From Anaeromyxobacter sp. Fw109-5 (GTDB taxonomy: Bacteria; Myxococcota; Myxococcia; Myxococcales; Anaeromyxobacteraceae): a DNA stretch of 64,000 nt. Under the pieces are notes generated by a model, which saw only the letters and a program-made list of their open reading frames with translations, did no database searches and was not told the DNA's origin. Position 1 is the first letter of the stretch. Each line of letters begins with the position of its first letter. This document shows, one piece after another, positions 25,672 through 34,401 of the stretch. The stretch covers positions 1,550,001 through 1,614,000 of the forward strand of contig NC_009675.1 of the NCBI RefSeq assembly GCF_000017505.1, given 5' to 3'. A program made the translations under genes and the position numbers.

Positions 25672-27486
25672 ATGAGTCCCCGCCGAGCCCTCCTCGCCGC
25701 CGCCCTCTCGACCGCCCCGCTGTTCGCCGCTGCCGCGGACGTCTGGGTGGCCGGCGCGACGGAGAAGATCCGGCCCGACGCTCAGCCGCGCCAGACGACC
25801 GAGGCGCGCATCGCGGCGGCCCGCAACGAGTTCGAGGCTTTCCAGGTGGTGGTGACCGGCCCGGCGCGCGGCGTGTCCGCTCGGGCGACGAGCCTCGAGG
25901 GCGCGGGCGTCGTGGACGACGTGAAGCTCTACCGCGTCGACGCCATCGACGTGCACACGGCCTCCGCGCTCGACGGGGCGACGGGCCGGTGGCCCGACGC
26001 GCTCGTGCCCGACGTGGACGACGTCGTGGGCGAGAAGCGCAACGCGTTCCCGTTCGACGTCCCGGCCGGCGAGAGCCGCGCGATCTGGGTCGAGGTGCGC
26101 GTGCCACCGGACGCGAAGCCGGGCACCCACTTCGGCGAGGTGACGATCGCCTCCGAGGAGGGCGAGGCGAAGATCCCGGTCATGCTCACGGTGTGGGACT
26201 TCGAGCTGCCCTCGACGGCCTCCCTCAAGACGCACTTCGGCCTGTCCTGGGGGCTCATCCCGAGCGGCCACGGCGTGTCGCCGGAGACCGACGCCTCCAT
26301 CCGCGCGCGCTACGCGGCGCTCGGTCTCGACCACCGCGTCTCCCTCTCGGGCGTCGCCGACGACGGCTATCACGGCGACTTCGACCACTTCGAGCGCAAC
26401 TACGCCCCCCTCGTGGACGGCACGGCGAAGACCCGCCTCCCGGGCGCGAAGCTCACGACCGTGAAGTACGTCGGCAACCAGACGTCGGTCGACGAGCACC
26501 GCCGCTGGGCGGAGCACTTCCGCGCGAAGGGCTGGTTCGATCGTCTCTTCGACTACACCTGCGACGAGCCGCCCCTCACCTGCAGCTGGGACGAGCTCCC
26601 CCAGCGCACGAAGGCCGTGCACGAGGCGGATCCGGAGTTCAGGACGCTCGTCACGACGCAGATCTGGGACGCCGAGGAGCACGGGGTCGCGGACGAGATC
26701 GACATCATGGTCCCGGTGGTGAACTGGATGGACGACAGGCCCGGCGCCGGGAGCCTGGGCCAGAACCGGGCGAAGTACGACGGCTTCCTCGCCAAGTCCG
26801 AGAAGAAGGAGCTCTGGCTCTACCAGAGCTGCATGAGCCACGGCTGCGGCGGGACCGTGAACATCGGCAACCCCTCGGAGTGGGACCGCTACAACACCGG
26901 CTGGCCGAGCTACATGATCGACTCCTCCGCCGTGCGGAACCGGGCGATGGAGTGGATCTCGTTCCTCGAGGACGCGACGGGCGAGCTGTACTGGGAGACC
27001 GCGTTCGCGTTCACCCACGACGCGTGGTCGAACCAGTGGGACTTCTCGGGCAACGGCGACGGCACGCTCTTCTACCCCGGCACGCCGGCGCGCATCGGCG
27101 GGTCCACCGACATCCCGGTCGCCTCGATCCGGCTCAAGATGATCCGCGAGGGCATGGAGGACTACGAGTACCTGAAGCTCCTCGCCGACGCGGGCCAGCG
27201 GGACGCGGCCGCGAAGATCGCGCGCGAGCTCTTCCCCTCCGCGTGGCAGACCGAGGTCGAGCCGGAGCGGGTGATGGCCGCCCGCGAGGCGCTGGCGATG
27301 CAGATCCTGGCGCTCGGCGGGAAGCCGCTCGCGACGGCGACGGGCATGCCGGAGGTGCCGGGCATGCCGGACTTCCCGCGCGTCCAGGGCGGCGGCTGCG
27401 GCTCCGCGGGCGGGTTCGGCGGGGGCGCGCTCCTCGCGCTCCCCGCGCTCGTGGGGCTGGCGCTCCGCCGCCGCCGGGGCCGCTGA
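25672..27486 (+). CDS. Secreted DUF4091 glycoside-hydrolase-like protein with MYXO-CTERM-type anchor
   Basis: The 604-residue protein has a signal peptide (residues 1-20, ending AAAA before DVWV). A beta-sandwich region (about 20-175, with TVWDFELP) is followed by a TIM-barrel-like DUF4091 module containing FDYTCDEPP, DIMVPVVNWM, GELYWETAF and the closing motif SIRLKMIREGMEDYEYLKLL, typical of DUF4091 proteins related to glycoside hydrolases. The last ~35 residues are GGGCGSAGG, a hydrophobic helix, then RRRRGR, the MYXO-CTERM sorting layout for outer-membrane surface anchoring. ATG 25672 has AAGGAG supplied by the upstream leader. Substrate is unknown, presumably a surface or extracellular polysaccharide. 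Confidence 0.88.
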   Translation: MSPRRALLAAALSTAPLFAAAADVWVAGATEKIRPDAQPRQTTEARIAAARNEFEAFQVVVTGPARGVSARATSLEGAGVVDDVKLYRVDAIDVHTASALDGATGRWPDALVPDVDDVVGEKRNAFPFDVPAGESRAIWVEVRVPPDAKPGTHFGEVTIASEEGEAKIPVMLTVWDFELPSTASLKTHFGLSWGLIPSGHGVSPETDASIRARYAALGLDHRVSLSGVADDGYHGDFDHFERNYAPLVDGTAKTRLPGAKLTTVKYVGNQTSVDEHRRWAEHFRAKGWFDRLFDYTCDEPPLTCSWDELPQRTKAVHEADPEFRTLVTTQIWDAEEHGVADEIDIMVPVVNWMDDRPGAGSLGQNRAKYDGFLAKSEKKELWLYQSCMSHGCGGTVNIGNPSEWDRYNTGWPSYMIDSSAVRNRAMEWISFLEDATGELYWETAFAFTHDAWSNQWDFSGNGDGTLFYPGTPARIGGSTDIPVASIRLKMIREGMEDYEYLKLLADAGQRDAAAKIARELFPSAWQTEVEPERVMAAREALAMQILALGGKPLATATGMPEVPGMPDFPRVQGGGCGSAGGFGGGALLALPALVGLALRRRRGR

Positions 27487-27591
27487 GCGGCCTCCGCCAT
27501 CCCACCGTCACGCACCCCTCGGGCGCGGCCGGCTCTCCGGTCGCGCCCTTTCCTTTTCGTGACACGACACGCACCGTAGAATCCGCGGCGC

Positions 27592-29253
27592 GTGCGCCCG
27601 TTCGGCAAGTACCGGCTCCTCGAGCCGCTCGCCTCGGGCGGGATGGCCGACGTGTGGCGCGCGGAGGTGTCGCTCGCGGCCGGGGTCGTGAAGGAGGTCG
27701 CGCTGAAGCTCGTGCGCGGCGAGCACGAGGCGGACGGCGACTTCGTCCGGATGTTCATCGAGGAGGCGCGGCTCGCCTCGCGCCTCGGGCACGCCAACGT
27801 CGTCCAGGTCTTCGAGTTCGATCAGGTCGACGGTCGGTACTACATCGCCATGGAGCTCGTCCGCGGGCACCACCTCGGCCGCGTCGTCGAGCGCGCGCGC
27901 GAGCGCGGCGAGCGGCTCGGCCTCGCGCGCGCCGTGCACCTCGGCGCCGAGGTCGCGAAGGCGCTCGCCTACGCGCACCGCCTGTCCGAGGGCGGGCGCC
28001 CGCTCGGCCTCGTCCACCGCGACGTCTCCCCCCACAACGTGCTCGTGTCGTTCGAGGGCGAGGTGAAGCTCGCCGACTTCGGGATCGCGCGCGCGATGGG
28101 GCAGGCGGGGCTCACCGCGCCCGGCACGCTCAAGGGGAAGCTCGCGTACATGGCGCCGGAGCAGGCGCGCGGCGAGGCCGTGGACGCCCGCGCGGACGTG
28201 TTCGCGCTGGGGGTGGTCCTCTGGGAGCTGTGCGCCGGCCGCCGCCTGTTCGCGCGCGAGTCGGAGGCGGCGACCCTCGGGGCCGTGCTCGAGGACGCCG
28301 CGGTGTCGCCGCCGTCGGCCTGGAACGAGGAGGTGCCGCCCGAGCTGGACGCGGCGGTGCTCGGCGCGCTCGAGCGCGATCCCGCGCGGAGGACCCGGTC
28401 CGCGGAAGACCTGGCGCGCGCGCTCGCGGACGTGCTCCTCCGCATCACGCGCTCGGCCGCGGACGTCGATCTGCGGACCTTCATGCATCGCCTCTGGCCC
28501 GAGGGTCCCGCGGCGGCGCGGCCGCCCGAACGCACGCGGGTGCGTCCGGTGCCCGTCGCCGCCGAGCCGGTCGCGGGGGCGACGCGGGTGTCCGCTCCGG
28601 CCGCCGCGGTGCTCGCCGCGGAGGCGAGCGCGCGGGGGGACGACGAGGAAGCCGCGACGCGCACCGTCCCGCCGGCGGCCGGCGAGGCGCGCCGGTCGCG
28701 GCGCTCGCGCCCCGTGGCGATCGCGATCGCGGTCGTGGCCGCCGCCGCGCTGCTGGCCGGAGCGCTCCTGCTCCGCGGCGGGAGCGCAGCGTCCCGCGCC
28801 GCGTCCACGGACACCGCGGGGCACGCTCCCGCGGCGCCCGAGCGGACGCCCCCGCCGGCCGGCGCCGGCGGTCCGTCGCCTGCGCCCACGCCGGCGCCGC
28901 AGGCCGCGCCGGTGCTCGCGGCGCCCGCCCAGCTCGAGCCCGCCGCGCCGCCAGCGCGTGTCTCCGAGCTCGCGCCGCTGCCCGCCGTGGAGACGCTCCG
29001 GATCGCGGCGCGCCTCAACGGCCTGGCCGTGCCGCCGGCGTCGTCGGGACATGGGGTGCTGGGCGTGAACGCGGTGCCCTGGGGCACGGTCTTCGTCAAC
29101 GGCGTGCGCGTCGGCGAGACGCCGCTCGACGTGCGGCTCCCGGCCGGCCGTTACCGCGTGCGGGTGGAGCACCCGAAGGGCGCCGACACGCGAGTGATCG
29201 ACGTCGCTCCGGGGCGGCGAACGCAGGTGCTCGCGCGGCCTCGGGCGCGCTGA
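27592..29253 (+). CDS. Eukaryotic-type Ser/Thr protein kinase with PEGA domain
   Basis: The 553-residue protein has a Hanks-type kinase domain (about residues 5-275): glycine loop [16 protein letters not shown] Lys, catalytic HRDVSPHN (Asp144), DFG Asp162 and [21 protein letters not shown] Pro/Ala-rich linker leads to a transmembrane helix near residues 374-395, and the extracytoplasmic end carries a PEGA domain ([22 protein letters not shown]). All catalytic residues are present, so it should be active. The GTG start has TAGAAT 9 nt upstream and no Shine-Dalgarno. Such kinases are abundant in myxobacteria; no partner can be assigned. Confidence 0.95.
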   Translation: MRPFGKYRLLEPLASGGMADVWRAEVSLAAGVVKEVALKLVRGEHEADGDFVRMFIEEARLASRLGHANVVQVFEFDQVDGRYYIAMELVRGHHLGRVVERARERGERLGLARAVHLGAEVAKALAYAHRLSEGGRPLGLVHRDVSPHNVLVSFEGEVKLADFGIARAMGQAGLTAPGTLKGKLAYMAPEQARGEAVDARADVFALGVVLWELCAGRRLFARESEAATLGAVLEDAAVSPPSAWNEEVPPELDAAVLGALERDPARRTRSAEDLARALADVLLRITRSAADVDLRTFMHRLWPEGPAAARPPERTRVRPVPVAAEPVAGATRVSAPAAAVLAAEASARGDDEEAATRTVPPAAGEARRSRRSRPVAIAIAVVAAAALLAGALLLRGGSAASRAASTDTAGHAPAAPERTPPPAGAGGPSPAPTPAPQAAPVLAAPAQLEPAAPPARVSELAPLPAVETLRIAARLNGLAVPPASSGHGVLGVNAVPWGTVFVNGVRVGETPLDVRLPAGRYRVRVEHPKGADTRVIDVAPGRRTQVLARPRAR

Positions 29254-29371
29254 GCGACGCGCCGCCCGCCGGACTCTCCTGAGGCCGGTCACCCTGTAGC
29301 GACGCGGCCTCGCCGCAGCGCGAAGTCGAAGGGCGTGGGCCGCGGCGCGAGTTGTGGGGCCTCGCCCCCGG
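29254..29371. other. Intergenic stretch before hexamer repeat
   Basis: With the repeat and promoter that follow, this forms a 337-bp gap after the kinase gene. No gene is seen; open frames crossing it translate the hexamer repeat into Asp-Leu/Asp-Arg dipeptides and are not credible. Confidence 0.4.
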
Positions 29372-29449
29372 CTCGACCTCGACCTCGACCTCGACCTCGA
29401 CCTCGACCTCGACCTCGACCGCGACCGCGACCGCGACCGCGACCGCGAC
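29372..29449. repeat. Hexanucleotide tandem repeat, 8 x CTCGAC then 5 x CGCGAC
   Basis: Thirteen perfect 6-bp units in two homogeneous blocks (29372-29419 and 29420-29449) differing by one base (T to G) in the second position. It lies about 80 bp upstream of the MerR-type promoter. The block structure suggests a point change followed by spread through slippage or unequal exchange. Confidence 0.95.
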
Positions 29450-29527
29450 CGCGCTCGTGACCCTCGGTCGCTTTCCAGTCCCACCCCTGCGACCCGATGC
29501 CGCTCCCTCCGGGTGCCCAGGTGCCGG

Positions 29528-29556
29528 TTGACTCGCGGCACTCAGTGGACTACTTT
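29528..29556 (+). promoter_or_regulatory. Sigma70-like promoter of MerR-type regulator gene
   Basis: TTGACT (29528-29533), a 17-nt spacer and TACTTT (29551-29556), within an unusually AT-rich patch (29551-29590) that precedes ATG 29591. The patch has no good Shine-Dalgarno apart from AAAAGAAGA. Confidence 0.62.
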
Positions 29557-29590
29557 CCAAATCAAGTTTCCAAAAGAAGATTTTCGATCC

Positions 29591-30100
29591 ATGACACGAG
29601 TGGAGTACCTCCGAACCGAAGAGATCGCCCGCGTCGAGCGGGAGCGCGCGGGTGGGATCACCAGCGGTGAGGTGGTGCGCCTGTTCGAGTCGAAGGGCGC
29701 GCGGCTCTCGGCCTCGACGTTCCGGAAGTACGTGCAGATGGGGCTGCTGCCGCGGAGCCGGCGGGTGGGCCGCAAGGGCAAGCACACCGGCTCGACCGGG
29801 CTCTACCCGGTCTCGGTGGTGCGGCGGATCGCGCTCATCAAGCGGATGATGGCGGAGGGCTACACCGTCGAGGACATCCGCGGCAGCTTCGTGACGGTGC
29901 GGAACCAGCTCGAGGACGTGGAGAAGGGGCTCACGGATCTCGTGGCGCAGCTCTCGCAGAAGGCGCGGGAGCACCCGCGCCGCAAGCAGTTCGAGGAGGA
30001 GCTCTCACGCGCGGAGCGCGAGGCGCGCAGCGCGCTGGAGAGGCTGGAGAAGGTGGGAGGCGCGGTCGCGACGGTCCCGGGGGAGGCCTTCGGGGCGTAG
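29591..30100 (+). CDS. MerR-family-like DNA-binding regulator
   Basis: The 169-residue protein has a winged-helix MerR-type N-terminal region: a first helix-turn-helix (ITSGEVVRLFESKGARLSASTFRKYVQMGLLP) and the wing with YPVSVVRRIALIKRMMAEGYTVEDIR, followed by a long coiled-coil helix (about residues 95-155). There are no effector-domain cysteines, so it is not a metal sensor of the classic type. It may regulate the next gene, which encodes a sigma-region-4 protein on the same strand 81 bp downstream. Confidence 0.82.
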   Translation: MTRVEYLRTEEIARVERERAGGITSGEVVRLFESKGARLSASTFRKYVQMGLLPRSRRVGRKGKHTGSTGLYPVSVVRRIALIKRMMAEGYTVEDIRGSFVTVRNQLEDVEKGLTDLVAQLSQKAREHPRRKQFEEELSRAEREARSALERLEKVGGAVATVPGEAFGA

Positions 30101-30181
30101 CGATCGCCGGCGCCGGCCCGGCGCCCTGGTGGACGGTGTGCGGCGCTCGGGCGCCGCTGGGTGGGTAAGGGAGGGCAGGGG

Positions 30182-30766
30182 ATGAGCGAAGCGAAGCGGA
30201 GCGAGCCGCAGGTCCGGTCCGATCACGAGGCGCGCGACGACGGGGAAGAGCTGCTGCTCGGCCCGGTGGACGACGCGACGGGGGACGCAGACGACGAGCT
30301 CGACGCCGACGGCAAGCGCGGCCGGCGCCGATCGAAGACGATGTCTCGCAAGGAGATCGCGCGCGAGCTCCGTCGGCAGCGGGCGTTCGGCATCGTCGAC
30401 CCGGAGCTCGACGCGACCATCCGCGAGATCGAGGCGAGCCGGCCGCGCTCCCGGGCCGACTGCGCCAACGGGCCGCGGCCGTGCATGTTCATCGCGTGCA
30501 AGCACCACCTCTATCTCGACGTGAACCCGGCCACCGGGTCCATCAAGCTGAATTTCCCGGACCGCGAGGTCTGGGAGCTCGACGAGACGTGCGCCCTCGA
30601 CGTGGCCGATCGCGGCGGGATCACGCTCGAGGAGGTCGGGTCGATCATGAACCTGACCCGCGAGCGCATCCGCCAGGTCGAGACGCGCGGCCTGGCGAAG
30701 CTGCGGACCATCGCCGAGGACGAGCCGCGGTCGCCCCCCTGCGGGGCAGACGACCTCCTGGACTGA
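30182..30766 (+). CDS. Sigma-70 region 4-like DNA-binding protein with Cys/His motif
   Basis: The 194-residue protein starts at ATG 30182 with a GGGAGGGCAGGGG site. The first ~55 residues are acidic and probably disordered, followed by a basic stretch (KRGRRRSK). The middle carries a Cys/His-rich block ([22 protein letters not shown]) that could hold a metal. The C-terminus is a sigma-70 region 4 helix-turn-helix ([28 protein letters not shown]). Sigma regions 2 and 3 are missing, so it is not a full sigma factor. I expect a transcription factor; its targets are unknown. Confidence 0.8.
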   Translation: MSEAKRSEPQVRSDHEARDDGEELLLGPVDDATGDADDELDADGKRGRRRSKTMSRKEIARELRRQRAFGIVDPELDATIREIEASRPRSRADCANGPRPCMFIACKHHLYLDVNPATGSIKLNFPDREVWELDETCALDVADRGGITLEEVGSIMNLTRERIRQVETRGLAKLRTIAEDEPRSPPCGADDLLD

Positions 30767-30888
30767 CGCCCATCACGGTGGCGGGACGGCCGCGGCCGCC
30801 CGCCGCGACGGCGCGGGACCCGCCGCTCACCCGTTGAAACGGCGCGCGCCGCGGGCTACAAGGGCACCCCCTCCTGGAGGTGCTCGAA

Positions 30889-32463
30889 ATGGTCCGCCGC
30901 GCTCTCGTCTCCGTCTCCGACAAGACGGGCCTCGTCCCGTTCGCGAAGCGGCTCGCCGCGCTCGGCGTCGAGATTCTCTCCACCGGCGGCACGCAGCGCG
31001 CGCTCGCCGACGCCGGCGTGCCCGTCGTCTCGGTGGGTGACTACACGCAGGCTCCGGAGATCCTGGCCGGGCGCGTGAAGACCCTCCACCCGCGCGTGCA
31101 CGGCGGCATCCTCTACCGGCGCGGCCTCGCGTCCGACGAGGCCGACGTGAAGGCCCGGGACATCCCCCCCATCGACCTCGTGGTGGTGAACCTCTACCCG
31201 TTCCGCGAGGCGGTCGCGGCCGGGAAGCCGTTCTGGGACTGCGTCGAGGAGATCGACATCGGCGGGCCGACCATGGTGCGCAGCGCGGCGAAGAACGCGG
31301 CGCACGTGGGCGTGGTGGTCGACCCCGCGGACTACGAGCGCGTCGCGGCCGAGCTCGAGGCCTCGCGCGCGCTGTCGGATCAGACGCGCTTCGAGCTCAT
31401 GAAGAAGGCCTTCGCCCACACGGCCGCCTACGACGCCGCCATCTCCGAGTTCCTCACGGCGCGCGAGAGCACGGACGCGCAGGCGAAGCGCTTCCCCGCC
31501 ACGCTCGCCGCCGTCTACTCGAAGGCGGGGGACCTCCGCTACGGCGAGAACCCCCACCAGGCGGGCGCCTTCTACCGCGCCGGCCGCGAGCCGGACGAGC
31601 CGACGGTCGCCTTCGCGAAGGTGCTGCAGGGCAAGGAGCTCAGCTACAACAACCTCCTCGACCTCGAGGCGGCCCTCGCCGCCGTCAAGGAGCACGACGA
31701 GGTCGCCTGCGTCGTCATCAAGCACAACACCCCCTGCGGCGTGTCGCTCGGGAAGACGCCCGCGGAGGCGTTCGCGCGCGCCCGCGCGTGCGACCCGGTC
31801 TCCGCGTTCGGCGGCATCGTCGCGCTCAACCGCCCCGTCGACGCCGCGGCCGCGAAGGAGCTGACCGATCTCTTCCTCGAGTGCGTGATCGCGCCCGGCT
31901 ACGACGAGGCCGCGCGCGCCGCCCTCGGCGCGAAGAAGAACCTGCGGCTGCTCGAGGCGCCGCGGCTCGCCGAGCCGCGCACGAGCTGGACGCGCCGGCC
32001 CGAGGAGCTCCGCGAGCTCCGCTCGATCCCCGGCGGCCTGCTCGTCATGGACCGCGATCTCGGCGCCATCCGCCGCGACGACTGCAAGGTGATGACGAAG
32101 CGCGCGCCGACCGACGCCGAGTGGGAGGATCTCCTCTTCGCGTGGAAGGTCGTGAAGCACGTGAAGTCGAACGCGATCGTCTTCGCGAAGGAGAAGCGCA
32201 CGGTCGGCATCGGGGGCGGGCAGACGAGCCGGGTCGAGTCGGTGAAGACGGCCGTCATGAAGGCCCAGCTCGAGCTCGTCGGGTCGACGGTCGGCTCGGA
32301 CGCCTTCTTCCCGTTCAAGGACGGCGTCGAGGAGATCATCAAGGCCGGCGCGACCGCCATCATCCAGCCCGGCGGCTCGGTGCGCGACCCCGAGGTGATC
32401 GAGGCCGCGGACGCGGCGAACGTGGCGATGGTGGCCACCGGGATGCGCCACTTCCGGCACTGA
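30889..32463 (+). CDS. purH: Bifunctional AICAR formyltransferase/IMP cyclohydrolase
   Basis: PurH carries out the last two steps of IMP synthesis. The 524-residue protein has the N-terminal cyclohydrolase (MGS-like) domain (residues 1-145, with [22 protein letters not shown] and NLYPF) and the C-terminal formyltransferase domain with GENPHQAG, the KHNTPCG catalytic block and [11 protein letters not shown] 30889 is chosen because CTGGAGG ends 8 nt upstream; a GTG at 30880 is in frame but overlaps this site. purD and purE follow, making a small purine cluster. Confidence 0.98.
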   Translation: MVRRALVSVSDKTGLVPFAKRLAALGVEILSTGGTQRALADAGVPVVSVGDYTQAPEILAGRVKTLHPRVHGGILYRRGLASDEADVKARDIPPIDLVVVNLYPFREAVAAGKPFWDCVEEIDIGGPTMVRSAAKNAAHVGVVVDPADYERVAAELEASRALSDQTRFELMKKAFAHTAAYDAAISEFLTARESTDAQAKRFPATLAAVYSKAGDLRYGENPHQAGAFYRAGREPDEPTVAFAKVLQGKELSYNNLLDLEAALAAVKEHDEVACVVIKHNTPCGVSLGKTPAEAFARARACDPVSAFGGIVALNRPVDAAAAKELTDLFLECVIAPGYDEAARAALGAKKNLRLLEAPRLAEPRTSWTRRPEELRELRSIPGGLLVMDRDLGAIRRDDCKVMTKRAPTDAEWEDLLFAWKVVKHVKSNAIVFAKEKRTVGIGGGQTSRVESVKTAVMKAQLELVGSTVGSDAFFPFKDGVEEIIKAGATAIIQPGGSVRDPEVIEAADAANVAMVATGMRHFRH

Positions 32464-32605
32464 GCGATCGGGGCGGGGGAGCCCGCCCGGAGGCTCCGCC
32501 CGGGGGGCCTGGCGGACGAGCCGCGGCAGGGCGAGGGCGCTTTTCGCGCCCGGGAGACGGCCCCGCCCGCCCGCCGCGACGCCCCGCCGCGGGGCGCGGA
32601 CGTGC

Positions 32606-32611
32606 TATAAG
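32606..32611 (+). promoter_or_regulatory. Possible purD -10 box
   Basis: TATAAG lies 11 nt before the purD ATG, in very GC-rich surroundings and without any Shine-Dalgarno, suggesting a very short or absent leader. No clear -35 is seen. Confidence 0.4.
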
Positions 32612-32622
32612 CCCGGGTCTCC

Positions 32623-33885
32623 ATGCGCGTCCTCGTCGTCGGATCGGGCGGGCGCGAGCACGCCCTCGCCTGGAAGATCTCGCGGAGCCCGCTCGTCCGC
32701 GAGCTGTTCGCAGCCCCTGGCAACCCCGGCATCGCCGAGGTCGCGACGCTCGTCGCGCTCGACGCGCTGGACGTCGAGGGCATCGCGCACTGGTCGCGCG
32801 AGAACCAGATCGACCTCGTGGTCATCGGCCCCGAGGCGCCGCTCGTGGCCGGCCTCGCCGATCGGCTCGCCCGCGAGGGGATCCCGGCGTTCGGCCCCAG
32901 CGCCGCCGCCGCCGAGATCGAGGGCTCGAAGGCCTTCGCGAAGGAGATCATGGAGGCGGCGGGCATCCCGACCGCGGGCCACGGCACCTTCTCGGACCTC
33001 GACCCCGCGCTCGCGTTCGCCCGGGCTCGCGGCGGGCGCGTCGTCGTGAAGGCGGACGGGCTCGCCGCCGGGAAGGGCGTGGTCGTCTGCGCCGACCTCC
33101 GCGAGGCGGAGGAGGCGCTCCGCGCGATGCTGGTGGACAAGGTCCACGGCGGCGCCGGCGCCCGCGTCGTGGTGGAGGACCGGCTCGAGGGGCCCGAGGC
33201 GAGCTGCATCGCCTTCACGGACGGCGCGCGCGTCCGCCTCCTCGCCGCCGCGCAGGACCACAAGCGGATCTTCGACGGCGACCGCGGCCCGAACACCGGC
33301 GGCATGGGCGCCTTCTCGCCCACGCCGACCGTGACGCCCGAGGTCGAGGCGATGGTGGAGCGGGACGTGCTGCTCCCCGCGGTGCGAGAGCTCGCCCGGC
33401 GGGGCCGTCCGTTCCGTGGCGCGCTCTACGCCGGGCTCATGCTCACGCCCGCCGGCCCGCGCGTGCTCGAGTTCAACGCGCGGCTCGGCGACCCCGAGAC
33501 GCAGCCCATCCTGCTCCGCATGACGAGCGACGTCGTCCCGGCGCTCCTCGCCGCCGCGGAGGGCGATCTCTCCGGCGTGACGCTCGAGTTCGACCGCCGC
33601 GCGGCGGTGGGCGTGGTGCTCGCGGCAGAGAACTACCCGGCGAAGCCGGCGGCGGGCGACGCCATCGACGGCCTCGCGGGGCCGTTCGAGGAGGGCGTGC
33701 AGGTGTTCCACGCCGGCACGGCGCGGGCGCGAGACGGCCGCGTCGTGACCGCTGGGGGACGCGTCCTCACGGTGTGCGCGCTCGGCGACGGGCTCGACGA
33801 CGCCGCCCGTCGCGCATACGCGGCCGCGGCGCGCATCCGCTTCCGGGGCATGCAGCTCCGCACGGACATCGGCAAGAGGGCGTGA
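32623..33885 (+). CDS. purD: Phosphoribosylamine-glycine ligase
   Basis: PurD ligates glycine to phosphoribosylamine with ATP. The 420-residue protein has the N-terminal VVGSGGREHALAWK motif, the ATP-grasp region with VVKADGLAAGKGV, the GGMGAFSP signature near residue 225 and the LEFNARLGDPETQ metal-binding segment. The length is normal. Its stop overlaps the purE start (TGATG), showing coupling. Confidence 0.98.
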   Translation: MRVLVVGSGGREHALAWKISRSPLVRELFAAPGNPGIAEVATLVALDALDVEGIAHWSRENQIDLVVIGPEAPLVAGLADRLAREGIPAFGPSAAAAEIEGSKAFAKEIMEAAGIPTAGHGTFSDLDPALAFARARGGRVVVKADGLAAGKGVVVCADLREAEEALRAMLVDKVHGGAGARVVVEDRLEGPEASCIAFTDGARVRLLAAAQDHKRIFDGDRGPNTGGMGAFSPTPTVTPEVEAMVERDVLLPAVRELARRGRPFRGALYAGLMLTPAGPRVLEFNARLGDPETQPILLRMTSDVVPALLAAAEGDLSGVTLEFDRRAAVGVVLAAENYPAKPAAGDAIDGLAGPFEEGVQVFHAGTARARDGRVVTAGGRVLTVCALGDGLDDAARRAYAAAARIRFRGMQLRTDIGKRA

Positions 33886-34397
33886 TGGACCCGAAGGTGC
33901 TGATCCTCATGGGCTCGGACTCCGACTGGGAGGTCATGTCGGAGGCGAAGAAGGCGCTCGACGATCTGGGGGTGCCGGCGGAGGTGCACGTCTCGTCCGC
34001 GCACCGCACGCCGGAGCGAACGGGCAAGCTCGCGCGCGAGGCCGCCGGCCGTGGGGTGCAGGTGATCGTCTGCGGCGCCGGCGCGGCGGCGCACCTCGCC
34101 GGCGTCTGCGCCGCGGAGACCGAGCTGCCGGTCCTCGGCGTGCCGCTCGCCGCGAGCGACCTGAAGGGGCTCGACGCGCTGCTCGCGACCGCGCAGATGC
34201 CCGCGGGCGTGCCGGTGGGCACGCTCGCCATCGGCAAGGCTGGCGCGCGCAACGCCGGGCTCCTCGCCGCGCGCATCGTCGCCCGCACGGACGCGCAGGT
34301 CGCCGAGCGCGTGCGGGTGCAGCGCCGCAAGATGGCCGAGGAGGTCGAGGCCAAGGACGCCGCGCTCCAGGCGAAGCTGGCGGCGCCGAAGGGCTGA
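33885..34397 (+). CDS. purE: N5-carboxyaminoimidazole ribonucleotide mutase
   Basis: PurE (class I) moves the carboxyl group of N5-CAIR to make CAIR. The 170-residue protein has MGSDSDWEV near the N-terminus, SSAHRTPERT with the catalytic His, and CGAGAAAHLAGV. The last ~25 residues form a charged helix. The ATG overlaps the purD stop. No purK is in the window. lptF starts only 4 bp downstream, so envelope genes may be read from the same transcript. Confidence 0.97.
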   Translation: MDPKVLILMGSDSDWEVMSEAKKALDDLGVPAEVHVSSAHRTPERTGKLAREAAGRGVQVIVCGAGAAAHLAGVCAAETELPVLGVPLAASDLKGLDALLATAQMPAGVPVGTLAIGKAGARNAGLLAARIVARTDAQVAERVRVQRRKMAEEVEAKDAALQAKLAAPKG

Positions 34398-34401
34398 CGG
34401 C

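Noticed and set aside
29372-29449. CRISPR array
   Set aside because: The units are 6 bp with no spacers; it is a simple tandem repeat. No cas gene is present in the window.
29354-29590. Coding potential of the hexamer repeat (Asp-Leu/Asp-Arg dipeptide repeats leading into the MerR gene)
   Set aside because: The frame is open only because a 6-bp repeat keeps frame. The AT-rich promoter and ATG 29591 lie downstream, and no ribosome site precedes the repeat.
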